The notes below the pieces were generated by a model that was not told the DNA's origin, ran no database searches, and was given only the letters and a program-made list of their open reading frames with translations. Shown here piece by piece: positions 24,308 through 32,919 of a DNA stretch of 33,246 nt. Made by a program: the position numbers and the translations under genes. This stretch comes from an uncultured Lachnospiraceae bacterium (GTDB lineage Bacteria > Bacillota > Clostridia > Lachnospirales > Lachnospiraceae), in assembly GCA_949948715.1 (NCBI GenBank), contig CATLGW010000030.1, positions 1 through 33,246 of the forward strand. Reading direction: 5' to 3'. Numbering within the stretch: the stretch's first letter is position 1; the number at the start of each line of letters is the position of its first letter.

Positions 24308-24844
24308 ATGGAAGAAATAAAGAGGCTTAAGAGAGAGCTGGTAGCAAACGGCGCTATCATTGACTATTATCAGGATACCATGCAGATTCCCAACGGAAAT
24401 GTGGTGAAATGGGATTTGATCGACCACAAGGGAGCGGCGGCAGTGGTGGCGGTGCGGGAGGACGGAAAGCTCTTGATGGTGCGCCAGTATCGAAACGCTC
24501 TGGAGCGGGAGACGCTGGAGATTCCCGCCGGGGGCTTGAACGGCAGGGAGGAGCCTACAGACCGCGCGGCAATGAGAGAGCTTCAGGAGGAGACGGGATA
24601 TGTCTGCGACCATGTGGACCTCCTTGGCTCCATCTACACCACTGTGGCCTTCTGCAATGAGAAGATCGACATTTACCTGGCCAGAGGGCTTGTAAAGCAG
24701 GGCAGCCAGCATTTGGATGAGGATGAGTATATTAATGTGGAGGCTTATACGGTGGAGGAACTGAAGCAGATGATTTTCGACTGCAAGATACAGGATTCCA
24801 AGACGATCTGCGGCATCCTGACCTATGCGGCGAAGTATCTGTAA
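24308..24844 (+). CDS. nudF: Nudix hydrolase, ADP-ribose pyrophosphatase type
   Basis: Hydrolyses ADP-ribose to AMP and ribose 5-phosphate, by family analogy. The 178-residue protein has the complete Nudix box, G-x5-E-x7-RELQEETGY, starting at GGLNGREE near residue 78 with catalytic REXXEE. The N-terminal part (GNVVKWDLIDHKGAAAVVAV, LLMVRQYRNALERETLEIPAGG) is typical of the NudF/YqkG subgroup. In Bacillus and Clostridia this gene sits just upstream of spoIIM, as here. The ATG at 24308 follows AAAGG by four bases; the frame opens 42 bases earlier with poorer context. Confidence 0.92.
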   Translation: MEEIKRLKRELVANGAIIDYYQDTMQIPNGNVVKWDLIDHKGAAAVVAVREDGKLLMVRQYRNALERETLEIPAGGLNGREEPTDRAAMRELQEETGYVCDHVDLLGSIYTTVAFCNEKIDIYLARGLVKQGSQHLDEDEYINVEAYTVEELKQMIFDCKIQDSKTICGILTYAAKYL

Positions 24845-24868
24845 TATGGGGAGGGTGGACACACCGGG

Positions 24869-24897
24869 GAATGAACAAGCATTTGCCTGCATATAAT
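24869..24897 (+). promoter_or_regulatory. Possible sigma-E-type promoter for spoIIM
   Basis: CATATAAT (24890-24897) matches seven of eight positions of the Bacillus sigma-E -10 consensus CATACANT. A weak GAATGA (24869-24874) lies 15 bases upstream. A sigma-A reading (TATAAT with no recognisable -35) is also possible. Confidence 0.35.
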
Positions 24898-24931
24898 TGG
24901 GAAGAACCGTACTTGTGAAGCAGGTGAATGA

Positions 24932-25534
24932 ATGAATCTTAAAAGATTTCCGTCTCAGGGCGGGCGTCTGCCCTTGTTATACATCGGCCTGGCCGGGTTG
25001 GCGGCGGGCTTTGCAATAATGAATTTCGGAAAGAGCGTTTTGTTGGAAAATACGGGATTACTGGATGAATACACTCTGTATCAGATGAAGTACATGACCG
25101 TGGACAGCAGCGCTCTTTTTGTATTTGTTTTGAAAAAACGTCTGGGGAGTGTGCTGGGGCTCACTGTACTCTCCACCACCTATCTGGGGCTTGCGGTGTG
25201 CGGCGGGGCCATGTTCTGGTACGGCCTGTCGGGGGGATCCTTTCTGGCGGCGCTGGCAATCCGCTATGGGCTTAAGGGGCTGCTGTTTGCCGGGGCCAGC
25301 CTGTTTCCTCAGTATCTGCTGTATGTGCCTGCCATGGTGGCTCTCATAAAATGGTGCGAGACGCTGAACAGAAATATTTATTTTGACAGATATACCGCCC
25401 TGGAGGAGCGAAAGATATTCAAACCGGGGCAGCTCGTCAGGTTTGTGGTGATCTGTGGAACGATATTGGCGGGGTGCTGCCTGGAGAGCTTCTGCAACCC
25501 CTATATCCTGCTGGCGTTGCTGAAAATATTTTAG
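24932..25534 (+). CDS. spoIIM: Stage II sporulation protein M
   Basis: Small polytopic membrane protein of 200 residues with about five hydrophobic helices (near 14-31, 72-98, 105-125, 128-140 and 165-183) and the SpoIIM-like FPQYLLYVPAMVAL segment. In Bacillus, SpoIIM joins SpoIID and SpoIIP in the engulfment complex of the mother cell and recruits them to the septum. Assignment rests on that segment, size and position immediately after the Nudix gene, the conserved neighbourhood in spore formers; sequence similarity alone is modest. A ribosome site (AGGTGA) lies four bases before the ATG. The usual downstream xerD is missing. Confidence 0.8.
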   Translation: MNLKRFPSQGGRLPLLYIGLAGLAAGFAIMNFGKSVLLENTGLLDEYTLYQMKYMTVDSSALFVFVLKKRLGSVLGLTVLSTTYLGLAVCGGAMFWYGLSGGSFLAALAIRYGLKGLLFAGASLFPQYLLYVPAMVALIKWCETLNRNIYFDRYTALEERKIFKPGQLVRFVVICGTILAGCCLESFCNPYILLALLKIF

Positions 25535-25595
25535 TGAAGGCCCCGGCGCAGCGCCGCTTAGCCCGAGCGTTCAAGGGGCAAGATGTATCGGCATA

Positions 25596-25624
25596 TGGAT
25601 ATTTTTCTCCGATCATGTTATACT
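25596..25624 (+). promoter_or_regulatory. Promoter for the nhaC-like gene
   Basis: TGGATA (25596-25601), a 17-base spacer ending in an extended -10 TGT, and TATACT (25619-25624). Upstream, CGGCG-CAG-CGCCG (25544-25556) is a compact GC hairpin without a T tract, of unclear role. Confidence 0.6.
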
Positions 25625-25678
25625 GTGAGAGCGGTACATATTTATGACAGAAATGTGAAGGTACGAAGGAGTATGGGA

Positions 25679-27046
25679 ATGAATCAGAAGGGATCGAAGG
25701 TAGAATTTCGTTTGGGCAGAGTGGGAAAGGCGGCGCCGATCATTGCGGCGGCAGCTATGATCGGATGGGCGGCGCTGCATCAGTCCAATGTGAACGGATA
25801 TGTGCTGGCGTTTTTTGCGGCGTTGGTGACAGGCGTTATCTTTGCCAAGGACGAAAAAGCATACGGGGAAGCGCTTGTTTATGGCCTGAGCAAACCGATG
25901 TTTGCCGTGATCGTGCTGGCGGTGATATTGGCGGCCATTTCGGGCAAACTGATCTCTGCCAGCGGGGCGGTGCAGACCATCGCGGTATATGTGGTGGAGG
26001 CCGGATTTACGGGGAAGCTCTTTGTGGCGGCCACCTTCCTCATTACCTGTCTGCTGGCATTTGCCACGGGTACTTCGGTGGGCACTTATTTTGTGGTGAT
26101 TCCCATTCTGTTTCCGGTAGGGGTGATGGCGGGGGCAGCGCCGGAATTTATGATTGGAGCCATCGTGTCGGGAGCTGCCTTCGGAGACAATCTTGGGCCG
26201 ATCTCGGATACCACCATCGCATCCGCCACCACACAGCATGCGGATTTGGGAACCGTGGTGAAAACCAGAGCGCGCTACAGTCTGCCTGCGGCAGCGGGAG
26301 CGTTGGTTCTGTTCCTGCTGTTTTCCAAAACCACGGATGGGAGTGCGGCGCTTGAGCAGGCAGGGGGAGAGGCAAATCCGGTAAGCCTGATTATGCTGGT
26401 GGTTCCGGTGGTTATCATTGTCCTGTGTATGATGAGGAAGCATTTGATTACTGCCCTGAACTGGGGGATTCTGGCAGGGATTGCCGCCGGGCTTATCTCC
26501 GGCGTTTATAGGATGGAGGATTTGATCTCCTTTCCCGGCGGTTTCTCCGTGTCGGGAGCCATCACGGATGCCATCGCGGGGACGGCAGGAACGGTGGCTA
26601 TGCTGATTGCGGTGTTTTCCCTTCTGGGAGTGATGGAATGCGGCGGTCTGTTTGAGGATGTGAAGGGGATTTTGGAACGCTTTGCCAAAAGGGAGCGCAG
26701 CACAGAGGCGACCATTGTTCTGTCTGTGGGCATATTGAGTATGGTGACGGGAGTGATTTCGGTTGCCATCGTAGCCCTTGGGGATTTGGTCAATGAGCTG
26801 GGGGAGAGAGCAGGGGTGAACCGGTATCGCAGAGCGAATCTGATGGACTGTACCGGCTGTGTATTTTGTTTTCTGGCGCCCTGGACGGTGCATTGCGTGA
26901 TTCCGGCGCAGCAGTCCGCCGCTTTCGGAGAGGGGTTTGCGGTGGCGCCGGCCTCGGTGCCCTTTGTGAATTACTATTCTATCTGTATGTTGGCAATGCT
27001 GTTGTTGGCGGTGTTTATCGGATACGGAAGGAAGCCTTCCGCTTGA
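25679..27046 (+). CDS. nhaC: Na+/H+ antiporter, NhaC family
   Basis: Inner membrane antiporter exporting Na+ (or exchanging malate and lactate in some relatives) for protons, giving salt and pH homeostasis. About 455 residues with some 11-12 hydrophobic helices. The family core is ATGTSVGTYFVVIPILFPVG near residue 130 and SGAAFGDNLGPISDTTIASA near 165, with the conserved Asp pair. Later FCFLAPWTVHCVIPAQQ carries polar residues inside a helix. The ATG at 25679 has AAGGAG seven bases upstream; the ATG six bases before it is too close to the site. The specific ion is inferred. The stop codon lies inside the -35 of the pot promoter. Confidence 0.88.
   Translation: MNQKGSKVEFRLGRVGKAAPIIAAAAMIGWAALHQSNVNGYVLAFFAALVTGVIFAKDEKAYGEALVYGLSKPMFAVIVLAVILAAISGKLISASGAVQTIAVYVVEAGFTGKLFVAATFLITCLLAFATGTSVGTYFVVIPILFPVGVMAGAAPEFMIGAIVSGAAFGDNLGPISDTTIASATTQHADLGTVVKTRARYSLPAAAGALVLFLLFSKTTDGSAALEQAGGEANPVSLIMLVVPVVIIVLCMMRKHLITALNWGILAGIAAGLISGVYRMEDLISFPGGFSVSGAITDAIAGTAGTVAMLIAVFSLLGVMECGGLFEDVKGILERFAKRERSTEATIVLSVGILSMVTGVISVAIVALGDLVNELGERAGVNRYRRANLMDCTGCVFCFLAPWTVHCVIPAQQSAAFGEGFAVAPASVPFVNYYSICMLAMLLLAVFIGYGRKPSA
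27025..27041 (+). promoter_or_regulatory. Palindrome directly upstream of the pot promoter
   Basis: CGGAAGG-AAG-CCTTCCG is a perfect seven-pair inverted repeat ending one base before the C that precedes the -35 TTGACA. It lies in the last codons of nhaC and has no T tract, so it could be an operator or mRNA hairpin rather than a terminator. Confidence 0.4.
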
Positions 27047-27072
27047 CAAAACCCTCTGATATCCCTTATAGT
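27043..27072 (+). promoter_or_regulatory. Promoter for potABCD
   Basis: TTGACA (27043-27048), an 18-base spacer and TATAGT (27067-27072). A second TTGACA at 27096-27101 lacks a matching -10. Confidence 0.6.
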
Positions 27073-27126
27073 TATTTCATTGCGCTTGTATGCGTTTGAC
27101 ACGCCACCGCAAAGGAGAAGCATCAA

Positions 27127-28275
27127 TTGAAAAATACTATTATTTCCTTAAAAGATATCACCGTTTCCTATGATGGGGAGCAGGTTCTGGGAGGCTTTAA
27201 TCTGGCGATACACGACGGGGAATTTGTCACCCTGTTAGGACCCTCCGGCTGCGGCAAGACCACTGCTCTGCGCACCATTGCCGGTTTCATCAAACCGGAT
27301 GCGGGGGATGTCTTTTTTTATGACAAAAACATTACCGGTCTGCCTCCGCATAAGAGGGAGGTCAACACTATTTTCCAGAAATATGCCCTGTTCCCCCATC
27401 TTAATGTCTATAATAATATTGCTTTCGGTATGCGCCTGAAGGGCTGCAGCGAGAAGAAAATCAAAGAGACGGTGCACAGAATGCTGGCTATGGTGGATAT
27501 GTCCGGCTACGCCCACCGGGGCGTCAGCCAGCTCTCCGGCGGGCAGCAGCAGAGGGTGGCCATCGCCCGGGCCCTGGCCAATGAGCCCAAGGTCCTTTTG
27601 TTGGACGAGCCTCTGGGCGCGCTGGATCTGAAGCTGCGCAAGGATATGCAGGCGGAGCTGAAAAAAATACAGCAGCAGACAGGTATCACCTTTGTGTTTG
27701 TCACCCACGACCAGGAGGAAGCGCTGTCCATGTCCGATACCGTGGTGGTAATGGACAGGGGTATGATACAGCAGATCGGCACCCCCACGGATATCTACAA
27801 TGAACCCGAGAATGCGTTTGTGGCGGATTTTATCGGGGAATCCAATATACTGGACGGCATTATGCTGGAGGATTACTCCGTGAAGTTTGCCGGACATATT
27901 TTCCATTGTCTGGACGGCGGATTTGGCAGCAACACTCCTGTGGACGTGGTGATACGGCCCGAGGATATCAAGGTGGTGGAACCGGAGTCCAGTCTGATTA
28001 CCGGGGAGGTCACGGCTGTGACCTTTAAGGGAGTGCATTATGAGATTATTGTGGATGTGGGGGGCTTTAAGTGGATGATACAGTCCACGCAGTGCCGTGA
28101 GACGGGGGACCGCATAGGGCTGTCCCTTACCCCAAATGATATCCATGTCATGGCAAAGTCGAAATATTCCGGTATGTTTGGAGATTACAGTACTTTCAGC
28201 GATGAGATGGGAGAAGATAAGAATGCTTCCAGTGAGGCATTGGCGGAAGGGGAGGGGAGTGCCGATGAAATCTGA
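27127..28275 (+). CDS. potA: Spermidine/putrescine ABC transporter ATP-binding protein
   Basis: Energises polyamine import by PotBC with PotD. The 382-residue protein has Walker [13 protein letters not shown] near residue 39, the Q loop, signature [15 protein letters not shown] near 137, Walker [12 protein letters not shown] near 159 and the H-loop [14 protein letters not shown] near 193. A TOBE-like C-terminal domain follows ([10 protein letters not shown], then [13 protein letters not shown]), as in PotA. The start is TTG at 27127, nine bases after AAAGGAG. It ends 11 bases inside potB. Confidence 0.96.
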   Translation: MKNTIISLKDITVSYDGEQVLGGFNLAIHDGEFVTLLGPSGCGKTTALRTIAGFIKPDAGDVFFYDKNITGLPPHKREVNTIFQKYALFPHLNVYNNIAFGMRLKGCSEKKIKETVHRMLAMVDMSGYAHRGVSQLSGGQQQRVAIARALANEPKVLLLDEPLGALDLKLRKDMQAELKKIQQQTGITFVFVTHDQEEALSMSDTVVVMDRGMIQQIGTPTDIYNEPENAFVADFIGESNILDGIMLEDYSVKFAGHIFHCLDGGFGSNTPVDVVIRPEDIKVVEPESSLITGEVTAVTFKGVHYEIIVDVGGFKWMIQSTQCRETGDRIGLSLTPNDIHVMAKSKYSGMFGDYSTFSDEMGEDKNASSEALAEGEGSADEI

Positions 28276-29092
28276 ATCCAAGTTTCTCTCTGCGCCCTAC
28301 ACTGTCTGGATGACAGTCTTTATCGTACTGCCCATGCTTCTGGTAGGCTACTTTGCTTTTACGGATAAAACCGGCGGATTTACGCTGGAGAATATTCTGA
28401 GCGTGGGGCAGTACTCCAACGTATTCCTGCGCTCTATCTGGCTGGGGGCGGTGGCCACCGTGATTTCTCTGGGGCTTGGTTACCCCCTGGCGTACATTAT
28501 CTCAAAACTAAGTGCCAGACGCCAGAATGTCATGGTGATGCTGGTGATGCTGCCCATGTGGATGAATTTCCTGCTGCGCACCTATGCCTGGATGACGCTG
28601 TTGGAGGACAACGGACTGATCAATTCGGCCCTGGCTGCCCTGGGCCTGCCCCGGATACATATGATCAACACGGCGGGGGCGGTGGTGCTCGGTATGGTTT
28701 ACAATTATATACCCTATATGGTTCTGCCGCTGTATTCCGTGCTGACCAAAATTGATAAGAGTGTGATAGAGGCAGCCCAGGATCTGGGGGCCAACAGCAG
28801 GGAGGTCTTTTTGAAGGTGGTGATTCCCATGAGTATGCCCGGAATTATCTCCGGCGTGACCATGGTATTCGTTCCGGCGGTCAGCACCTTTATCATTTCC
28901 AAAATGCTGGGGGGAGGCGGAAATCTGCTCATCGGCGACCTCATCGATATGCAGTTTCTGGGCAGCGCTTACAATCCCAATCTGGGCTCGGCCGTGTCGC
29001 TGGTACTGATGGTGATCATCCTGATCTGTATGGGGATTATGAATCAGTTCGACGACGGCGAAGAGGCAGGGGGAGGAGGTATGCTGATATGA
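28265..29092 (+). CDS. potB: Spermidine/putrescine ABC transporter permease PotB
   Basis: 275-residue membrane permease with six hydrophobic helices, the first near 14-32. The binding-protein-dependent transport signature is [23 protein letters not shown] (EAA loop) near residue 170, where PotA docks. [10 protein letters not shown] and [14 protein letters not shown] are typical of PotB. The ATG at 28265 overlaps potA and follows a G-rich ribosome site; the stop overlaps potC (ATGA). Confidence 0.94.
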   Translation: MKSESKFLSAPYTVWMTVFIVLPMLLVGYFAFTDKTGGFTLENILSVGQYSNVFLRSIWLGAVATVISLGLGYPLAYIISKLSARRQNVMVMLVMLPMWMNFLLRTYAWMTLLEDNGLINSALAALGLPRIHMINTAGAVVLGMVYNYIPYMVLPLYSVLTKIDKSVIEAAQDLGANSREVFLKVVIPMSMPGIISGVTMVFVPAVSTFIISKMLGGGGNLLIGDLIDMQFLGSAYNPNLGSAVSLVLMVIILICMGIMNQFDDGEEAGGGGMLI

Positions 29093-29907
29093 AAAAGGCC
29101 GGTGCGCGGTTTTACACCTTTTTGGTTTTCCTGTTTTTGTATGCCCCGATTCTGGTGCTGATTGTGTTCTCCTTCAACGACTCGGAGACTGCCAGCCGCA
29201 CGGTGTGGGGCGGATTTTCCCTGCGCTGGTACCGGAAGCTTTTTGAGGACCGGCTGATCCTGGAGGCTCTGTGCAATACGCTGCTCATTGCGGTGGTATC
29301 GGCAGCGGTGTCCACGGTGCTGGGCACCATGGCGGCCATCGGGATCAATTCCATGAAACGGCTTCCCAGACGCATTATGATGAATATTACAAATTTTCCC
29401 ATGGTGAATCCGGAGATTGTCACCGGTGTGTCGCTGATGCTTTTGTTTGTGTCTGCGGTGAGGCTGTTCGGCGGCAGGAGTCTGGGAATGGGATCGCTGT
29501 TCGCGGCCCACATCACCTTCTGCCTGCCCTATGTAATCCTGTCCGTGCTGCCCAAGCTGCGCCAGATGGATCCGAACCTGTATGAGGCGGCCCAGGATCT
29601 GGGGTGTCCTCCGGTGAAGGCTTTCTTCAAGGTGGTGCTGCCGGAAATCATGCCCGGAATCGTGACAGGGCTGATTATGGCATTTACGCTCTCCATTGAC
29701 GATTTTGTGATAAGCTACTTTACCAGCGGAACCACCCAGACTCTGCCTATTTATATCTATTCTATGACACGGAAACGCATCAGCCCGGAGATCAATGCTC
29801 TGTCTACGGTGATGTTTGCTGTGGTGATGGTTCTGCTGATCATTATCAATGCGAGAAATGCCGGGGAACGGAAGACGGAAAAAAAGCGGTCATCCATGGA
29901 GGTATAA
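29089..29907 (+). CDS. potC: Spermidine/putrescine ABC transporter permease PotC
   Basis: Second permease, 272 residues, six helices. It has the PotC start FLVFLFLYAPILVLIVFSFN and the EAA loop YEAAQDLGCPPVKAFFKVVLPEIM near 160, followed by SIDDFVISYFTSG and TLPIYIYSMTRK, which are family features. It overlaps potB by four bases. The cytoplasmic end is basic. Confidence 0.95.
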   Translation: MKKAGARFYTFLVFLFLYAPILVLIVFSFNDSETASRTVWGGFSLRWYRKLFEDRLILEALCNTLLIAVVSAAVSTVLGTMAAIGINSMKRLPRRIMMNITNFPMVNPEIVTGVSLMLLFVSAVRLFGGRSLGMGSLFAAHITFCLPYVILSVLPKLRQMDPNLYEAAQDLGCPPVKAFFKVVLPEIMPGIVTGLIMAFTLSIDDFVISYFTSGTTQTLPIYIYSMTRKRISPEINALSTVMFAVVMVLLIIINARNAGERKTEKKRSSMEV

Positions 29908-29921
29908 AAGAGCGGGTTTGC

Positions 29922-29941
29922 CTGCGGCGGCATCGTCGCAG
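29922..29941 (+). other. Intercistronic hairpin between potC and potD
   Basis: CTGCGGCG-GCAT-CGTCGCAG forms eight pairs (one G-U) with a four-base loop in the 59-base gap, followed by the potD ribosome site. There is no T tract. Such hairpins often mark processing that sets different levels of binding protein and permease. Confidence 0.45.
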
Positions 29942-29966
29942 CGATAACAGGAACAGGAGAGTACGT

Positions 29967-31202
29967 ATGAAAAAAGGGCATCTCATGGGATTATGTATGG
30001 GTTTGGCTTTTTGCCTGATTCTCTGCCTGTCTCCGGCTCAAACGGTTCTGGCCGGAGAGGATTTTGGTCCTGACAGAAACGGTCAAACCGTAGAGGATGG
30101 AGCTGTGGGCAGGGGAGTGACCATAAATGTTTACAACTGGGGCGAGTACATTGCCAACGGCACAGACGGTTCTTTGGATGTGAATGAGGAATTTACCCGG
30201 CGTACAGGGATCCGGGTAAACTATACGACCTTTGACAGCAACGAGGCGCTGTATTCCAAGCTGGTGGGCGGCGGAGCCGATTATGATGTGATTATTCCCT
30301 CGGACTATATGGTGTCGAAGCTCATCGATGAAAGGATGCTGGCGGAGCTGGACTTTTCCAATATTCCTAATTTCCGATACATCGACGAACGATTCCGTGA
30401 TCCCGACTATGATCCGGGAAGCCGCTATTCGGTGCCGTATACCTGGGGAGTGGTGGGTTTATTTTACAATACGGACTATATTGAGGAGGAGATCACAAGC
30501 TGGTCTGCCCTGTGGGATGACCGTTATGCGGGGAAGATACTGATGTTTGACAACCCCAGGGATTCCCTTGCGATTGCTCAGTTCATGCTGGGGCAGTCCC
30601 TAAACACCACCGACGAAAATGACTGGGCGGAAGCGGCCGCTCTCTTAAAGCAGCAAAAGCCTCTGGTCCAGGCCTATGTCATGGACCGGATTTTTGACAA
30701 AATGGAGAGCAGCGAGGCATGGATTGCGCCCTACTATTCCGGAGACGCGGCCATTCTGGTGGAGAACAGCGACAGCATCCGATTTGTGGTGCCGGAAGAG
30801 GGAACCAATTATTTTGTGGACGCCATGTGCATTCCCGTCACTTCCGGCCATAAGGCGGAAGCGGAGGCATATATCAACTTTTTGTGTGATCCCGAGATTG
30901 CCGGCGCCAACATGAACTATGTGGGGTATTCCACGCCGGAGAGCGCGGCCAAGGAGTATATGGACGATGAGATGGTGGAGAGCCCCGTTTATTATCCGGA
31001 TGAGGAAATATTGGAGCGCACGGAAGTGTTTGTGAATCTGCCCGAAAATACCAGCAAGCTGGTAGATCGCCTGTGGGCGGAAGTGAAGATGGGCGGTCCC
31101 GGAGAATCCATGGTATTGGTGGCAATCATTTTGGGATTTCTGGGGGTATATCTTGCCATTTTGATCTACAAGCGGCAGAAGCGTAAGCGGGAGCTGGCTT
31201 AA
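29967..31202 (+). CDS. potD: Polyamine-binding protein PotD-like, apparently anchored by a C-terminal membrane helix
   Basis: Extracytoplasmic receptor delivering spermidine/putrescine to PotBC. The 411-residue protein has a signal peptide (hydrophobic 5-24, likely cut after TVLA) without a lipobox. The mature start has VTINVYNWGEYIANG, then FDSNEALYSKL, YDVIIPSDYMVSKL and PYTWGVVGLFYN, the PotD/PotF hallmarks, and ends ENTSKLVDRLWAEVKMG. Beyond this, residues about 380-400 form a hydrophobic helix followed by KRQKRKRE. Gram-positive PotD is normally a lipoprotein, so this looks like a different way of staying at the membrane. AGGAG precedes the ATG. A large terminator follows. Confidence 0.92.
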   Translation: MKKGHLMGLCMGLAFCLILCLSPAQTVLAGEDFGPDRNGQTVEDGAVGRGVTINVYNWGEYIANGTDGSLDVNEEFTRRTGIRVNYTTFDSNEALYSKLVGGGADYDVIIPSDYMVSKLIDERMLAELDFSNIPNFRYIDERFRDPDYDPGSRYSVPYTWGVVGLFYNTDYIEEEITSWSALWDDRYAGKILMFDNPRDSLAIAQFMLGQSLNTTDENDWAEAAALLKQQKPLVQAYVMDRIFDKMESSEAWIAPYYSGDAAILVENSDSIRFVVPEEGTNYFVDAMCIPVTSGHKAEAEAYINFLCDPEIAGANMNYVGYSTPESAAKEYMDDEMVESPVYYPDEEILERTEVFVNLPENTSKLVDRLWAEVKMGGPGESMVLVAIILGFLGVYLAILIYKRQKRKRELA

Positions 31203-31251
31203 CAAAGGATTTTGCCGCTTTGCCGGGGGCTATGGTGTCCCCAGCCAGCGG

Positions 31252-31300
31252 AGCTGTCGCTTTAACGAATGAAAATTCGTGAAGCGGCAGCTTTATTTTT
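31252..31300 (+). terminator. Intrinsic terminator of the pot operon
   Basis: AGCTGTCGCTT pairs with AAGCGGCAGCT (one G-U), with ACGAAT/ATTCGT inside and a GAAA loop, followed by TTATTTTT. On the other strand there is no T tract, so it does not obviously stop the converging minus-strand gene. Confidence 0.88.
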
Positions 31301-31333
31301 GCTGTTCTATATATGATTTCAAGAAAAGCGAAT

Positions 31334-31873
31334 TCAGGCCTCTAATTCAACGGTAAAAATTTCTTTAACAGGAAATGTTATTTTTACCAATCCTATGGAA
31401 AGAAATTTACCGCTCATCTTTTTAAATTCGTGTAAAATCAAATCACTGGCTTTGTAAAAGATATCTTCGTCATCTTCTTTTGTCAGAGCTAATGTACAGT
31501 GCGGAGCCCACCTGTTTGGCCGATACCATTCCCATCCCTTTGTATCAAAGTCTTTTAAGCATTCATGTAATTCTCGCTGAAATCTATACATACCGTCAGT
31601 CATTACAGGTGACGCAAAAATTGTTCTGGTATCGTTGAACATTCCTATAGAACCGATATATGCCGGCATTTGTTTCTGATTTTTCACAAATTCCCTTAAT
31701 AGTTTTATACACTTTTCTTCATCCACATCATTGAAGCAAGCCAAAGTAAGATGAGGTCTGGTTTTCCATTCCAAAAACTTTGTACTTAATTTCTCGTCAG
31801 CCACTCGCTTTGCCAAAGTATATAATTTTTGTTCCGTTTCTTCATCAAAATACAATTCTATTGCGTATTGCAT
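31334..31873 (-). CDS. 2'-5' RNA ligase-like 2H phosphoesterase
   Basis: 179-residue protein with the two motifs of the 2H superfamily: RPHLTLACF near residue 38 and APHCTLAL near 128, the His-x-Thr pairs that form the active site. Relatives are LigT/ThpR cyclic phosphodiesterases acting on 2',3'-cyclic phosphates or 2'-5' linkages; the cellular substrate is unknown. AGGAGGAG lies seven bases before the ATG at 31873, and the gene begins 17 bases after the DAHP synthase stop, so both are probably co-transcribed. The gene is visibly much more AT-rich than its neighbours, with many AAA, ATT and TTT codons, suggesting recent arrival by transfer. No terminator was found downstream on this strand. 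Confidence 0.82.
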   Translation of the reverse strand: MQYAIELYFDEETEQKLYTLAKRVADEKLSTKFLEWKTRPHLTLACFNDVDEEKCIKLLREFVKNQKQMPAYIGSIGMFNDTRTIFASPVMTDGMYRFQRELHECLKDFDTKGWEWYRPNRWAPHCTLALTKEDDEDIFYKASDLILHEFKKMSGKFLSIGLVKITFPVKEIFTVELEA

Positions 31874-31890
31874 TTTATGTCTCCTCCTAT

Positions 31891-32919
31891 TCAGTCGTAC
31901 TCTGCCAGGTCGTAGATCAGTTGTTCCGATTCCTTCCAGCCCAAGCAGGGGTCGGTGATGGATTTCCCATAGATGCCGTCGCCGATCTTTTGGCAGCCAC
32001 CCTCCAGATAGCTCTCGATCATAAAGCCCTTGATCAGGCTGTGGAGCTCGGAGTTCAGCTTCCGGTTGTGCATGATTTCCTTTGCAATGCGGACTTGCTG
32101 CTCGTACTGCTTGTTGGAGTTGGAGTGGTTTGTGTCTATGATACAGGCCGGATTTTTCAAATCCATCTTTTGGTACATATTTAAGAGGCGCACCAGATCC
32201 TCGTAGTGATAATTGGGGGTGTTGTTTCCGTGCTTGTTGGTGGCACCCCGCAGGACGGTGTGAGCCAGTTCGTTTCCGGTGGTGTTCACCTCCCAGCCCC
32301 TGTAGATGAAGGAATGGGGGTGCTGGGCAGCGTAGACGGAGTTTAGCATTACGGAGAAGTCACCGCTGGTAGGGTTTTTCATCCCAGCGGGCACGTCAAA
32401 ACCGCTGACGGTCAGGCGATGCTGCTGGTCCTCCACGGAGCGGGCGCCGATGGCCACATAGGAGAGAATATCGGACAGATATCTCCAGTTCTCGGGGTAG
32501 AGCATCTCGTCGGCGGTGGAGAGCCCGGTCTCCTCCAGAACCCGTATGTGCATCTTGCGCATGGCAATCAGTCCTGCCAGAAAATCAGGATTTTTCTCGG
32601 GATCGGGCTGACTCATAATACCCTTGTACCCCTCCCCGGTGGTGCGGGGCTTGTTGGTGTAGACCCTGGGAATCAGGATCAGCCTGTCCTTCACCTTTTC
32701 GCTTACAGCGGCCAGGCGGTTGGCGTACTCGCACACGGCCTCCTCATTGTCGGCGGAGCAGGGGCCGATAATCACCAGGAATTTGCCGCTCTTTCCGGTG
32801 ATCACGTCGCGGATCTCGGCATCCCGCTGTCGTTTCAGCTCCACCAGCGAAGGGGGAACGGGATATTGGCTGCGTATCTCCTCCGGAGTGGGAAGCTTTT
32901 TGATGAATTCAAAGCTCAT
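31891..32919 (-). CDS. aroF: 3-Deoxy-7-phosphoheptulonate synthase (DAHP synthase, class I)
   Basis: First step of the shikimate pathway: condenses phosphoenolpyruvate and erythrose 4-phosphate. The 342-residue protein resembles the AroFGH group: an N-terminal extension (LPTPEEIRSQYPVPPSLVEL), then LVIIGPCSADNEEAVCEYA, IPRVYTNKPRTTGEGYKG with the PEP-binding region, RKMHIRVLEETGLSTADEML, GARSVEDQQHR, DVPAGMKNPTSG, CIIDTNHSNSNKQYEQQ and FMIESYLEGGCQKIGDGIYG with metal ligands. The N-terminal extension suggests feedback control by an aromatic amino acid, but which one is not readable. The start codon has no clear ribosome site; a tiny frame (32932-32909) overlaps it and could couple translation. 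Confidence 0.95.
   Translation of the reverse strand: MSFEFIKKLPTPEEIRSQYPVPPSLVELKRQRDAEIRDVITGKSGKFLVIIGPCSADNEEAVCEYANRLAAVSEKVKDRLILIPRVYTNKPRTTGEGYKGIMSQPDPEKNPDFLAGLIAMRKMHIRVLEETGLSTADEMLYPENWRYLSDILSYVAIGARSVEDQQHRLTVSGFDVPAGMKNPTSGDFSVMLNSVYAAQHPHSFIYRGWEVNTTGNELAHTVLRGATNKHGNNTPNYHYEDLVRLLNMYQKMDLKNPACIIDTNHSNSNKQYEQQVRIAKEIMHNRKLNSELHSLIKGFMIESYLEGGCQKIGDGIYGKSITDPCLGWKESEQLIYDLAEYD

Noticed and set aside
25613..27049. Long open frame on the minus strand (478 codons)
   Set aside because: Antisense to the nhaC-like gene; the translated sequence is full of His, Arg and Gln with no domain I recognise.
27096..27101. Second TTGACA upstream of potA
   Set aside because: No -10-like hexamer at a workable distance; the ribosome site occupies that position.
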